Assembly (NCBI GenBank): GCA_027704905.1
Contig: CM051020.1
Coordinates: 8,888,835 to 8,952,834, forward strand
Direction of reading: 5' to 3'
Length of the DNA: 64,000 bases
Origin: Muraenolepis orangiensis
Lineage: Eukaryota; Chordata; Actinopteri; Gadiformes; Muraenolepididae
Shown here: positions 44,976 through 64,000 of the stretch, one piece after another
Layout of the letters: each line of letters starts with the position of its first letter
Numbering within the stretch: the first letter of the stretch is position 1
Program-made: the position numbers and the translations under genes
The notes under the pieces: model-generated
What the model saw: the letters and a program-made list of their open reading frames with translations, nothing else
Told to the model about the DNA's origin: nothing
The model's database searches: none

Positions 44976-46931
44976 AAATGTTTATACACATGCCTGGTGT
45001 CCTGTTTGATTACCCGTTTGGGTTGCCATGGTCAGTTTGTGTGTCGTGCACTAACTCATTGATCATTCGCTGTTGGTTGTGAAGTACAACTTCCCACAAG
45101 ATGCAAGTTTTTTTTTTTTTATTGTGTTGCCCATTTGCAACAAGTACAATGGAATGCTTTTCCCCATTTCCTTTTAAACACTACTATATACAATAAAATA
45201 AATCAAAGTGACTATTTGCATGTTTTGAGTTGTGCAACGAGATTTAAAAGCATTTAAAGTGGCATTAGTGCAGCATCATGAATGTACGGAAGAGTATTGG
45301 GCCAGGTATAAAACAAACCAAAAAATTTGAGGATGGTTTATTTTGTATTTCAAGAAAAAAAGTCAAAATACCATTTTGACTATTCTCGACATGCAAATAA
45401 AATAAAAAATTATGCCCGGCCCTAATAGTATGAACGCTGTGCAGTAACGCAGTCTTTTTCAGTTTCGGAGCTTTGTGATGGAGAGGTCCTTCCGACATCT
45501 GGTCCTACAGATCTCGATGCATGGAAGTGCACACACTCACGGGTCATGTCGATACTATAAGTGTACAAGAGGGGGCAGTGTTGGCTCGAAGTTCGTAAAG
45601 GGTGGATGTTTATATTTTGGTATGACTTCAAGATAACTATTTATCCCGAGGGAAATTAAGGTGCAACAGTTGACACAGGGGGAATAAATGCACACAAGTA
45701 TGAATTGTATTGTAAAGTGTATGAAGCTTCACTTAGTTTTTTGTTATATTTAGTCAAACGGCGCCATAGCAGGCCTACATGCCCTTAGTGTATTGTAGCC
45801 ATTCATCCTACTCAGTCTTATATAGGCCTACCTGAATGTATGGCTTTGTGGACTTTTACCACTTTCACCACACCTGAAGTTGTATTCCATCGCAGGTGTT
45901 GCATTTTCCTATGAGCTGTCATTCGTACGCAGCGTGATGGTGTGTGTGTGTGTGGGGGCCACCCCAAGTGTATCAACTATGTGCTGTTTAATCAGTGGAG
46001 GCTGAATGGCTGACTGGGTATGTGACAAATAGGTTATCTTGCCACCACAGTACTTTACCCAATATTTACACCAATTAGGGCAGGTTTGCGGAGATACCGG
46101 CAGCAGCTGTGAGAATCAAGTGTGTGAGAGGGAGAGGGGATTAGGGCAGAGGCAGAATACCCTACAAGTCCACTTTCCGAGTATACATGGAGGTGGATGG
46201 TTGTGAGTTCCTTCACAGGTTTGAGATATTAAATATATACTATAGTTATAAATACGATCACTATCACACACTGTTTGAGGGCAGGGTGTTTGTGTGTTTC
46301 AGATTCCTTAGTCATAAATATCGTTTTTACAACTCACTGACAATTCTCTGCAATCTGCTTTGTTAGCAATTAGCATTTACACATTAATTGACAGTCACAC
46401 TACATTCCAACACGTACACATATAATGTACAAAATGTGTAAAAACACACAGGTCTCGGATCAGAATAAGATACATACATATCTGGCATAGGGGATGCGAG
46501 ATATGATAGGAACTGAAAAAAAAACAACCATAACAAAAAAAAAGTAGCATGAATAAGAAACTGCGGTTCTCAAAGAAGTGTGCATTTCCCGAAAAGATCT
46601 GTATCTCACGTTATCTTAACAACAGTTGACTTAATGCAAGGCCGCTTACTGCACTAGGCGGGCCCATACGACTTGACTTCCGAGAGAGAGAGAGAGAGAG
46701 AGGCGAAGTAGGCCTACCTGCCTGTACTCTCTCGGGCTCTGCTCTGGTGTTCTTCAATCCTATCTAATCGTCATCGGAGCACTGGTCACCTTTCCGCCAC
46801 TTGTGCAAGATGTGCTTCTTTTTTCTCCCTCCAGAGCACCTGGGCGTACAGCTACAGTAACAATGGCCTCAACCGTGTGTGGCTGTGTATGTATGTATGT
46901 ACAGTGTATGTATGTGCGTGTGTGCGTGTGC

Positions 46932-46970
<39 letters not shown>

Positions 46971-47141
46971 CAAAGCCACTCTTGTGTGTTCCCCCCCCCG
47001 CCCCTGGTCCTTTGAGATTGGATGTGTGGAGCTGACTCATGGAAGTTACTGATTGAATGAAGACTATGGGTAAACATGGCGGTGGCGGATAGGGAGAGCA
47101 AGCAAATAGGGGAGGGAGGGAGGGAGGAGAGCCTAGAGGTG

Positions 47142-47174
<33 letters not shown>

Positions 47175-47511
47175 GGGGGGGGGGGGAGGGCCCTGAGCGA
47201 TGACAAAAAAAACCCCTGTGGAGGAGCAGAGAGGTCTTTAATCACACACATTTGACACACACACAGATCGAGTAACCAGCGTAACCAGCGGGGGGTTCCG
47301 GGCAGCAGCATCGACCCCTCGCCGTTACACATTAACCAAGCGCAACACACACACACACGCCCGCACGCACGCACACACACACGCACGCACGCACACACAC
47401 ACAAGCGCCCCTCAAACATACACAAGTTCTGGGAGATCATTTGAGTCAAAGCAGACATTTTTAAACCTCTGATGCAAGAGGAGCCGTGTGGAAACTGAGA
47501 TTGCAGCGAAG

Positions 47512-47559
<48 letters not shown>

Positions 47560-47677
47560 ATGTGTGTGTGCGTGCGTATGTGTGAGTGTGTGTGTGGTAC
47601 TTCTGTACATCCATCGCATTCTTTAAAACAACTCAAAAGGCTCCACCTGCTCTCTGAGTGAGTATGTGTGTATGTTC

Positions 47678-47754
<77 letters not shown>

Positions 47755-48486
47755 TGTGAGCGTGTGCGTGGTACTTCTGTACATCCATCACATTCTTTAA
47801 AACAACTCAAAATGCTCTCTGAGTGAGTATGTGTGTATGTTTGTGTGTCTGTGTGTGTGTGTGCGTGTGTGTCTGTGTGTGTGCACGTGTGTGTGTGTGT
47901 GTGTGCACGTGTGTGTGTGTGTGTGTGATGACAACCACACGAGGGGTAACGGACCCCCCCCCCCCGCAGTATCTTTCCCGTGGGTGTAAAACGGAGTGAT
48001 TTACTCACCCGGGGAGGTCGAGTCGGTTATCAGACCAGACCATGGGGCCCCGATAGAACACACAGCCTCATCCACCCCCCTCAAGGCCTGACAGGTGTGG
48101 AGGAGATGGAGGAGGGTGGAGAAGGGCAGAGGAGGGCGTGTGTGTGTGGGTGTGGGTGTGGGTGTGGGTGTGTGTGGGGGGGGGGGGTGGGGGTCAGGCT
48201 GATAAACCCGTGCGTCAGGGGGGTGGGGGCGAGGCCTGCCTGCCGCGGTCACCTGGAGCGTGGGAGGGCACCCAGGTACCACCCTATAGAGGCTGTCGAT
48301 AGGCCTCATTCAAGCCCCGGTCAGTCAAAGGTTTCCCCCTCATACAGAGGGAGTGGAGGGGGGGTGGGGGTAATAGGTGGTGTTCAAATAGCTCGATAGT
48401 CGTGTTGTTGGCCGGTCAACGGCAACCATGCAGCTAAAAAGGCCTTCATTTGACGACTTACTGCGCACCATATACTCCGCAGAGCT

Positions 48487-48536
<50 letters not shown>

Positions 48537-49490
48537 TCAAATGGGAGCATTTTTATTGTCAGGAGTACAACTGAGTTACCACAGCAGAGGGTAAAAACAA
48601 ACCTTAGCAAGCCTTATTCACCCTGATACACCCTCATGGGGCTGAAGGATCACGCTGGAAAAACTGAACGTCCGACAACAATAAATCACGTCTATCAGAA
48701 GACAATAGTGGAGGCTCGATAAGGTTAAGATTGCAGCTGTAAAGTCCACGAGTGCGTGAATAATGGAGACAGACCGTCGCCTCGCTGTTACGCACGCTTG
48801 CGTTGACTCACACACACACACGCACGCACGCACATGCACGCGCACACACACACACATCAAATGCAGGGATGAACACGCACACGCACACACTCAACAAACA
48901 TAAGCATTGCATGCACACGTGCACGCAAGCAGGTGCACGCACGCACGCACGCATGCACACACACACACACTAGATAAAAACATACCACAATGAGCCCAAG
49001 TGTCATACAGCCTATATCAATCACTAGGGAAAAGCAATGGGCCTTTAATTGTGTGTGTGCGGTATAAACAGATTCCCACCAGTATCAAGTGTATTTTATA
49101 TCCTTTAAGGTAGATTTAGATCGATTGAGAAGTTTAATTATTCACTAATAGAACAAGTCAGTGTCGTTCTGCTACCTAATTGTGCGCGTATGCAGCAGTA
49201 GGAGACTTTTGAAGAGTTCATATTTTTCGGAGACCCTTAAACGTTGTCGTTTATAAATCAATAAAGTGTCGTATAAACCCTGACACACAATCAATTAGCA
49301 TTTGCCTTGTCAGGTCAAAACGAAAGACGAGGCACTCTTTTATTTTATTTTTGATTACAGACAGGAAATACAGACACCCCTTTAATTACTCAGATGGTAT
49401 CTTCCAATATGTTATAATGACGTGCAGCTGAGCGAGTGGGTGTCAGTCAGTGAAAGATCTGCTCTGATATACACGTTGTACCCTCGCCTT
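44976..49490. other. rpl21-gtf3a interval, no supported gene
   Basis: 4.5 kb in which neither strand gives a recognisable protein. RASL11A, which lies here in mammals, was not seen. It holds a LINE end fragment (45105-45180), CA/TG tracts (46905-46975, 47140-47172, 47340-47400, 47515-47560, 47680-47750, 47830-47930, 48810-48970), a G run (48177-48190), a G/CpG-rich block (48000-48340), AT tracts (48488-48530, 49500-49525) and otherwise unique AT-rich DNA. Confidence 0.55.
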
Positions 49491-49532
49491 ATCTAAAAAG
49501 ATATATATATATATATATATATATTGTTGAAA

Positions 49533-51911
49533 ATGGGAGAACGGCTGCAAAGTACTAAACCCTTCATTTGCTCTTTCTTTGACTGTAAAGCCTCTTTCGT
49601 CAAGTCATGGAAGTTAGAGGCTCACCTTTGCGAACACACAGGATTGGTAAGTGGTCGAGAAGCACTCGCCCTATAACCCTTGTTGACCACGTGAAGTTTA
49701 CCCCCCCCCGCCTCCTCTCAAACTGAACACGGTAGAGGGAGAGATGAACATTTTCTCTTTTGTGAATCCCTGCTTTTCTTCCAGAAACCATTTCCATGCT
49801 TGGATTGTGACCGCAACTTCTGCACCGGCTACCAGCTGAACCGACACCAGCGCACCCACAGCGGGGACAAGCCCTACGCGTAAACCCTCCGTCTTCCTCC
49901 CACACTCACACTATTCACTCTCTAAATGTTCAATGTACCCTTTCATTGGTGTTCAATGTACCTTTTTATTTATGTATGTTTTGTTTTCAATGGCAGGTGC
50001 AAGGCCGATGGGTGTGTGGAGGCGTTCGCCACTCCTTCCAGCATGAAAAACCACATGGTCAAAACCCACCAAAACCAGGGCAAACTCTACAAGGTATACA
50101 TGCTTCCTGACGGCGTTTGGCGTCTGGACAAACGGGTGATTGGTTCGTGGTCGAGACCCGTACATGGTTGCCTATTATCGAAACTCTCCCTTCGAACTCC
50201 ACTCGTTGGGAATGTTTGTTTGTGTGCAGCATGCGTGTTTTTAATCTTCCTTTTTTTTTTTACAGTGTGACCAGCCGTCTTGTGGAAAGGACTTCAACAA
50301 GAAATATCTACTGAGGGCCCATGCGTACGAGCACACCAAGGTCCTGCCGTTCCAGTGAGTACCCCCCCCCCCCCCCCCCCCGCTGTCTTTATTACGGCTG
50401 GGTCTCTATTGCGCAATCATCTCAATCATCACTTCTTGTCTTCTGTGGATACAGGTGTACCTTCACTAACTGCACCAAGGAGTTCCCTTCCCGTGCCACG
50501 CTGAAAAAGCACGATAAGATCCACAAAGGTGTGTATGTGTATTCTAGAACATGACTATCCAATTAGTATGATATTCGATAGAGCTGGAAGGTCCTTAGCT
50601 ACCTGATTAGTACCTGCTCGGTCTACCTGTTGGTTTCCTTAAGCTAGACGCATCACCTAGCTTCTTAAAGACTTCTTTAAGAACAATAAAGTATTTTTGA
50701 TTTTGGGGCTTGTCCTTGGGGTTTCTTTAGGTTACCCCTGCGATGTGGACGGCTGTCCCTTCCAGGGGAACTTCTGGTCAGAGTACCTGACCCACCGGAA
50801 GGAACACAAAGGTAGACTTCTTATTATATGTATGTATGTATGTGTATGTATGTATGTATGTATGTATGTAATGATCAACACCTTTTAATATCTTTATTTT
50901 ATTCTCCCCCCCGCCAGTCAAGTCTCAGTGTGACAAGTGCCAGAAGCAGTTCAACAACGGCCGCTTCTTGCATCTCCACGACCTCCACGTGCACCTGGGC
51001 GTGAAGAAGGCGCTGCTCTGCCCGCACGAGTGCGGCAAAACCTTCACGCGCCAGTTCCACCGGGAGAGCCACGTGCTGTCCGAGCACGACGGCACCAAGG
51101 CCTTCAGCTGCGGCTCGCCCAACTGCTCCAAGGCCTTCGCCATGAAGGTACCACCACCAACCCGTTTAGGAGCGATCTGGGAGAAGAACACCGTCGCTGT
51201 GTGTGGTTTGCAACAGTGCGTCGAAGAGTTGACTTGTGAGAGGACCCGTCTAAAACTCTTCACGTCACTTAAAGTTCCAAAACCGCGATCAATAATCACC
51301 TAATTCTACCATTTATGGACGTTGTTACATTAAGTGTGTTCCTCTCTATGGATGCCATTCTAAAGAGAAGGCGTAACGTAAAACACTTAATGGTCACATA
51401 ACGTCCATAATGGTAGGGTTTTAAAGTTGAGATATTTTGACGGGTGCTAATGACGAGACGTGTTCGAGAGACATTAGGTGATTATTGATCGCCGTTTTAG
51501 ACTGTCCCGCTTGTGAGGGCTTTTCCCCCTCAGCGATCTAATGTGTTTAGAATAGTTTCTTTGCTAGTGCCGCATATACTGTACTGAAGCTTGACGACTA
51601 ATTCTGTATTTGTTAATTGTAGGAGAGTCTTTGGAGACACAGTGTGGTGCATGACCCAAAAAGGACTAAGATGACGGTAACTGGTTTCCCCCCCCCACAC
51701 GTGTGCATAAATTCAAAAGCCATTTATTTTTTTATAAACTTGTTCCATTTACCGGTTTTTGGTTTTCCAGAAACTGCAGTCCAAGACAAACAAACCATCC
51801 GTTAAACCTGCGACTTCAGCTGAGAAGCAGACTCCGGCGTCGGGGAAGCCGACGACGGACGCTCGCCGGCTGGCGGCCAAGTTGGCCCGCACCAAACTGT
51901 CCGATTCCTAA
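49533..51911 (+). CDS. gtf3a: TFIIIA (GTF3A), nine zinc fingers, complete
   Basis: TFIIIA binds the internal control region of 5S rRNA genes, recruits TFIIIC/TFIIIB for Pol III, and also binds 5S RNA. Exons: 49533-49646, 49785-49879, 49997-50093, 50266-50354, 50455-50528, 50731-50811, 50918-51147, 51623-51676 and 51771-51911 join to 324 aa. Nine C2H2 fingers are present, from finger 1 (CSFFDC...HLCEH, residues 13-35) to finger 9 (CGSPNC...HSVVH, ending at residue 270). KAFAMKESLWRHSVVHDP is the family hallmark. The 54-residue basic tail is short and only loosely resembles the usual SLASRLTGYIPPK region. The ATG is the first in frame after a TAA at 49494. AATAAA lies at 51992-51997. Confidence 0.94.
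51240..51512. mobile_element. Foldback MITE-like element in a gtf3a intron
   Basis: Arms 51243-51345 and 51375-51505 are reverse complements in blocks. They include an exact 20-base match (51285-51304 with 51472-51491), ACCATTTATGGACGTT against AACGTCCATAATGGT, and CATTAAGTG against CACTTAATG. The loop is under 40 bases, so almost the whole 270-base element can fold. No ORF is present and the family is unknown. Confidence 0.75.
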
Positions 51912-52055
51912 AAAGGCTTCCAGTCTTCACTTCACTTTATAACGTGACCTTGTATTACTGGCATGTGTCTATCATTTGTGCTTTTCTTTCCAATAAAGTG
52001 ACGCCTCACCTAGCATAGACGCGTGTCCTGTGAACTTGCTTGGCAACATACTGTA

Positions 52056-53304
52056 TACAGTACCAGTCCAAAGTTTGGACACCTTCTCATTCAATGTTTA
52101 AAAAAAAAAATGTTTCTACGTTGTAGATGAATACTAAAGATGTCGAAACTATGAGAGGACACGTATGGAATTATGTAGTAAAATAAGTGCAAATCATGTT
52201 TTACATTTTTGATTATTCAAAGTAGCATTCTGTCAATCAGCGTCATGAGAGAGTCTCCTGGAATTGTCTTCCAACCGTCTTGAAGTATGTCCCAGAGGTG
52301 CTGAGATCTTGTTGGCAATTGGGTTTAGGTCGGGTGACGCAGCACTCCATCACTTTCCTTCTTGGTCAAATAGCCCTTCCATAGCCTGGAGGTGTGTTGA
52401 TGGTCCCAGTCAGCGCAAACCGGATGGGATGGCATGGCGCTGTGGTAGCCATGCTGGTTAAGTGTGCCTTGAATTTAGAACGGTGTCACCAGCAAAGCGC
52501 CATCACACCTCCTCCTCCATGCTTCACAGCGGGAACTATCCGCTCACCTTCTCTCTCAAATCTCATTTAGACTCCTCAGACCAAAGGTACAGATTTCCAC
52601 TGCGGCCCAACGTCCATTTCTTGGCCCAAACAATTCTCCTCGTAGTTCATTCTCAGTAGTGGCTTCTTTGCAGCGATTGAACCACGAAGCCCTGTTTCAC
52701 AGTCTCCTCTGAACAGCTAATGTCCATTTGAACTCTGAAGAATTGCTGTGGGCTCTGATCTGAGGTGCTGTTAATTGGCGGTGTTTGAGGCTGGTAACTA
52801 ATGAACTTTTTGCGACTGCACTTGAGGATACATTCAAAGTTCTTGAAATGTCTCAAAGTAATGATGGACTGTCGTTTCTCTTTACGGAGTTGAGCGGTTC
52901 TTGCCATAATATGGTCTACAACAGTAGTCAAATAGGGCTATCCCCTGTGTACTAACAAACCCTACCTCTGCACAACACAACTGATGGTGTCAAACAAATG
53001 AAGGCAAGTAAGTCCACAAATTGACTCTTGACAAGCCTGACCCGTTAATGAAAACCATTCTAGGCGATGACCTCATGAAGCTGAGAGAGAATAACGAGTG
53101 TTCAAAGCAAAAGGGGGCTACTTACTAATCTAAAACCTAGAACATTCTGGTTTGTTCACTTTTTTTTTTGGGTTACTGCATAATTCCATGTGTGTTCTTT
53201 CACAGTTTGGATGTCTTCAGCATTAATCTACAATGTAGAAAATAATTAAAATAAATAAAAACCACTGAATCAGAAGGTGTCCAAACTGTTGACTTGGTAC
53301 TGTA
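52056..53304 (-). mobile_element. Decayed Tc1-like transposon
   Basis: The inverted ends (left TACAGTACCAGTCCAAAGTT, right ending TTGACTTGGTACTGTA) are flanked by TA at 52054-52055 and 53305-53306, the mariner/Tc1 target duplication. The 1.25-kb interior matches the salmonid-type Tc1 element in order on the minus strand: CCATCACACCTCCTCCTCCA, CAGATTTCCACTGCGGCCCA, GATGGACTGTCGTTTCTCTT and CTTGCCATAATATGG. Many small deletions and stops break the transposase, so it cannot be functional. It fills the space between the convergent gtf3a and lnx2 3' ends. Confidence 0.9.
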
Positions 53305-53354
53305 TAGTCAAACATATTTACCTTTTTTCCAATACAGGAAGCGGTCGCTTGTTC

Positions 53355-54089
53355 CTTCACAGGAGAACTTTATTAATCAAACGGAAACACACATTCACAC
53401 ATGTATAAAACTCCAGGTAATCGCCATGGTAATGAGGCCCAAGGGGGTGTGTGTGTGTGTGTGTGTGTGTGGCAGGTATGTGGTAAGGCCTGGGGCGTCA
53501 GCTGGACACACAAAACACTGGTATTGCAGATAAAAACATCGGATAAAGTGACACTGGGACTTCTTTGCCGCAACGAAGGGTTTGTCCGGGGGGAGAGGGG
53601 AGGGGTGGCGATGCTACGGCTGTACTTCTACTTAAATGTTGCCTCTGTTGTCAAGTGTTCTACTGCAGCCCGTGTGAGGTGAATACAAGCCAGATGCTGG
53701 GTTAGCTTACAGAACTACAACTCCCAGTTTTGTGGGAGGAGGAGGGGGGGGAGGGGGGAGGGGGTAGAAGAAGACAACATACGACCGTTACGAACACAGC
53801 AGCAGTGCATGTGTGTGGGGGTGTGTGTCTGTACAGCTCGGTAGGGTAGGACTGTGGGCACAATCTGAAAACTGATTCCCCCCCTCCCCTATCGAAAACC
53901 TGGTTCTGACCGGTTCTCCCCCTCCCCCTCCTCCTCCTCCTCCTCCCCCCTCTCTGCTGCAATCTACAACAGTTCTGAATGGGTTTTGGTCCATGTATAC
54001 AGCCCCGGCTGGATGGTGGATGGGAGGAGTGCGATGGGGCGCGGGTGAGGGTGAGGGTGAGGGTGGGTTCTCCTCCTCCTCCTCCTCCT
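53355..54089 (-). other. lnx2: lnx2 3' UTR
   Basis: It runs from the TAG at 54090-54092 to an AATAAA at 53369-53374 (minus strand). It contains TG (53447-53471), GGA and GAGGGT repeats. The end is inferred from the poly(A) signal, which lies about 65 bases from the Tc1 end. Confidence 0.6.
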
Positions 54090-63157
<9,068 letters not shown>

Positions 63158-63260
63158 GGCGACAGAGGGTGAGCGTCGGAAAAAAGATCTGGCCGACCCA
63201 AAGCCAAACGACTGTAGTGTAGCCAGCTCCTAATCCTCCGTCACATGACCTACCGGCGGC
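63158..63260 (-). promoter_or_regulatory. Probable lnx2 internal promoter/leader
   Basis: The region upstream of the ATG at 63155-63157 has an in-frame TAG at 63230-63232 and no ATG between them, as expected for a leader. No TATA box is evident. A weak acceptor-like CACTACAG at about 63213-63220 means the exon could also be internal. Confidence 0.35.
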
Positions 63261-63799
63261 GCCAATAATCCCCCCTCAGAGGTCTCATGGCACCTGGTTC
63301 CAAAGCGCCAGGAGTCAAACTATGTGGACCGGAGACCCCAGACCTCACGGGACTGACCTGGCCCCTGGGGAAATCCGTACTGCACTGAGATCTGTGGTTA
63401 TAGGGCCCACAACAGGTTCCCATCAAAGGCCATTGGGAATGTATATGGGGTTGGAGTTTGTGATGTGTGATGTACAGCAATGGATGTCATGAACAAGAGC
63501 AATTCCTCTGGAGTGCAGTGTTTGAAGAGGAATATATTCATTTATATATACAGTATAATAATGTATAATACATAAATATATAATAAAAAAATATGTAATA
63601 TATAATATATAATAATATATAATTTATATAATATATAAAAATATATATAATAATAAGAATGCATTGAGGAGAGCATTAGGACCAGATGTCGTAAGAAGGC
63701 CATCTCCATCACAAAGGACTAAAACCACCCTTGGCACCATCTCTCTCTTTCCCCTACGGTCCGGTCTGGTCGGATGTTCCGCAGCAACCGTATGAGGAC
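63260..63799. other. Sequence upstream of the lnx2 exon
   Basis: 540 bases with no supported gene: unique sequence to 63530, then an AT-rich TATAATA repeat (63540-63655). If a RING-encoding exon exists further upstream beyond the window, this lies inside an lnx2 intron. Confidence 0.5.
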
Positions 63800-64000
63800 T
63801 ACCAGGTTCAAGGACAGTCTTTATCCACAGGCAGTACGCCTACTGAACTGCTGGGAGTCCTGCCCCTTTTGTAACATTGTCATCCATATCACATTACACT
63901 ATCATACTTTTGCTGGACTTTCTGGACTCATCACAGCCACTGCACTGTTCTGCACTGTATCCATGATGCTGCTGCACTACTGGCTACTGACTACTTTTAA
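63800..64000 (+). mobile_element. LINE 3'-end fragment at window edge
   Basis: One frame from 63807 reads RFKDSLYPQAVRLLNCWES, the classical end of a fish LINE ORF2. The 3' block CTGCACTGTATCCATGATGC follows, as at 8560-8880. It is cut by the window end. Confidence 0.7.

Noticed and set aside
46760..47614. 284-codon minus frame between rpl21 and gtf3a
   Set aside because: Dominated by poly-HT from CA repeats, with no conserved core; not RASL11A.

Overview
This window is nuclear DNA from a ray-finned (teleost) fish. Seven protein genes with vertebrate exon-intron structure can be reconstructed, and their order and strands match human chromosome 13q12 as I know it: cdk8(+), wasf3(+), gpr12(-), usp12(-), rpl21(+), gtf3a(+), lnx2(-). 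Compact introns, very long CA/TG and GA/TC tracts, a decayed Tc1-type transposon of the kind common in salmonids, and fish-type tRNA-derived SINEs all fit a teleost. I found no prokaryotic, plasmid or viral genes.

Layout. 1-3770: last four coding exons and 3' UTR of cdk8 (Mediator kinase). 4325-23835: wasf3 (WAVE3, actin nucleation), with a CCAAT-rich promoter, a probable non-coding first exon and nine coding exons spread through introns full of microsatellites and minisatellites. 23836-29239: no recognisable gene. 29240-30274: single-exon coding region of gpr12 (G-protein-coupled receptor), with a probable upstream 5' UTR exon ending at 31222. 32240-40399: usp12 (deubiquitinase), nine coding exons, complete. 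41295-44975: rpl21 (ribosomal protein eL21), complete, with a candidate H/ACA snoRNA in an intron. 45000-49490: no recognisable gene, where mammals have RASL11A. 49533-51997: gtf3a (TFIIIA, nine zinc fingers), complete. 52056-53304: dead Tc1-like transposon, where mammals have MTIF3. 53355-63157: lnx2 (four PDZ domains), read from a first exon that gives a form without a RING domain.

Each of the six complete coding sequences was joined exon by exon and stays in phase from ATG to stop: wasf3 494 aa, gpr12 344 aa, usp12 372 aa, rpl21 160 aa, gtf3a 324 aa, lnx2 689 aa. The genes do not form one pathway. The block is conserved ancestral synteny.

The most interesting signals are: a wasf3 acceptor site preceded by about 150 nt of pure TG; two GC-AG introns; a RING-less lnx2 start exon that splices in phase; two long foldback (MITE-like) elements inside cdk8 and gtf3a introns; a 46-bp minisatellite with an eight-unit higher-order repeat; and a possible upstream ORF spanning the wasf3 leader splice. 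No wholly new gene system was found.
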